A stretch of DNA of 5,187 nucleotides. It comes from Lentisphaeria bacterium. Lineage in GTDB: Bacteria; Verrucomicrobiota; Lentisphaeria; Victivallales; GWF2-50-93. This document shows positions 5,086 to 5,187 of this stretch, piece after piece. Position numbers and translations under genes: made by a program. The stretch covers positions 1 to 5,187 of the forward strand of contig JAGVIF010000275.1 in assembly GCA_020056205.1 (NCBI GenBank). Direction: 5' to 3'. Under the pieces are notes generated by a model. The model was not told the DNA's origin. It made no database searches and saw only the letters and a list, made by a program, of their open reading frames with translations. How positions within the stretch are numbered: the stretch's first letter is position 1; each line of letters begins with the position of its first letter.

Positions 5086-5187
5086 GCCGTCCGCTCTTGC
5101 CGTGCCCGATCATTTCACGGTCGCGGCGAGCGCGACCCTCCATTCCGCCGCGCCGCCTGTCGCGCCTGCGCTCCCAACGCGGCTCAC
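5086..5187. other. G+C-rich contig end, no gene assigned
   Basis: This end is clearly richer in G+C than the rest of the window and is open in several frames on both strands. One minus frame runs from the edge to TAA at 5038-5036 and would read as an arginine-rich tail (WERRRDRRRGG... ending FIINIL); a plus frame from a GTG near 5104 is also open to the edge. No family is recognised in any of them, and open frames are expected by chance in such composition. A 7-bp-stem hairpin, GGTCGCG...CGCGACC, lies at 5119-5137. It might be the end of an upstream gene, a G+C-rich spacer or a foreign join. Confidence 0.4.

Noticed and set aside
5036..5185. Minus-strand partial gene of 49 codons ending in TAA before map
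   Set aside because: It is open from the edge but in G+C-rich sequence where several frames are open, has no recognisable family and would run through the map promoter; kept only as a possibility in the edge entry.

Overview
This looks like one end of a bacterial metagenome contig of moderate G+C. The first 18 bases are an exact match to Illumina TruSeq adapter, so the left edge is a read or assembly edge. The bacterial domain is supported by a bacterial-type IF-1, a type I methionine aminopeptidase and the MEP-pathway enzyme IspH. No phylum can be fixed from this sequence. An uncultured Gram-negative-type lineage would fit, but that is inference.

Layout, left to right. (1) Positions 19-303, minus strand: 5' part of a lemA-family gene, cut by the contig end. 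(2) Positions 304-538: 235 bp without a gene, holding four inverted repeats. One is a good intrinsic terminator for minus-strand transcription (430-454), and the lemA promoter region is also here. (3) 539-763, minus: a 74-residue antitoxin of the 'putative addiction module component' family (PF09720/TIGR02574 type) with no toxin gene beside it. (4) 842-2743, minus: full-length glutamine-dependent NAD+ synthetase (nadE). (5) A divergent intergenic region, 2744-2832, with a good minus-strand promoter for nadE. (6) 2833-3732, plus: ispH. (7) A 53-bp convergent gap with a perfect 7-bp-arm palindrome. (8) 3786-4993, minus: a tight map-infA-zinc-ribbon cluster. map and infA overlap by 19 bp, and infA and the zinc-ribbon gene abut with no spacing. 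(9) 5036-5187: the map promoter, then an unassigned G+C-rich end.

The named genes are housekeeping functions: NAD biosynthesis, isoprenoid precursor synthesis, translation initiation and N-terminal methionine removal. map-infA is a remnant of the usual secY-adk-map-infA-rpmJ-rpsM layout, but the ribosomal genes do not follow here. In the rpmJ position there is instead a free-standing copy of the small CxxC/SHGxCPxC module that is normally a tail on PAS or response-regulator proteins. I see no CRISPR array, insertion sequence, phage gene or RNA gene. The most unusual signals are that standalone zinc-ribbon gene, the toxin-less antitoxin, the cluster of palindromes before lemA, and a roughly 28-bp element shared upstream of lemA and map.
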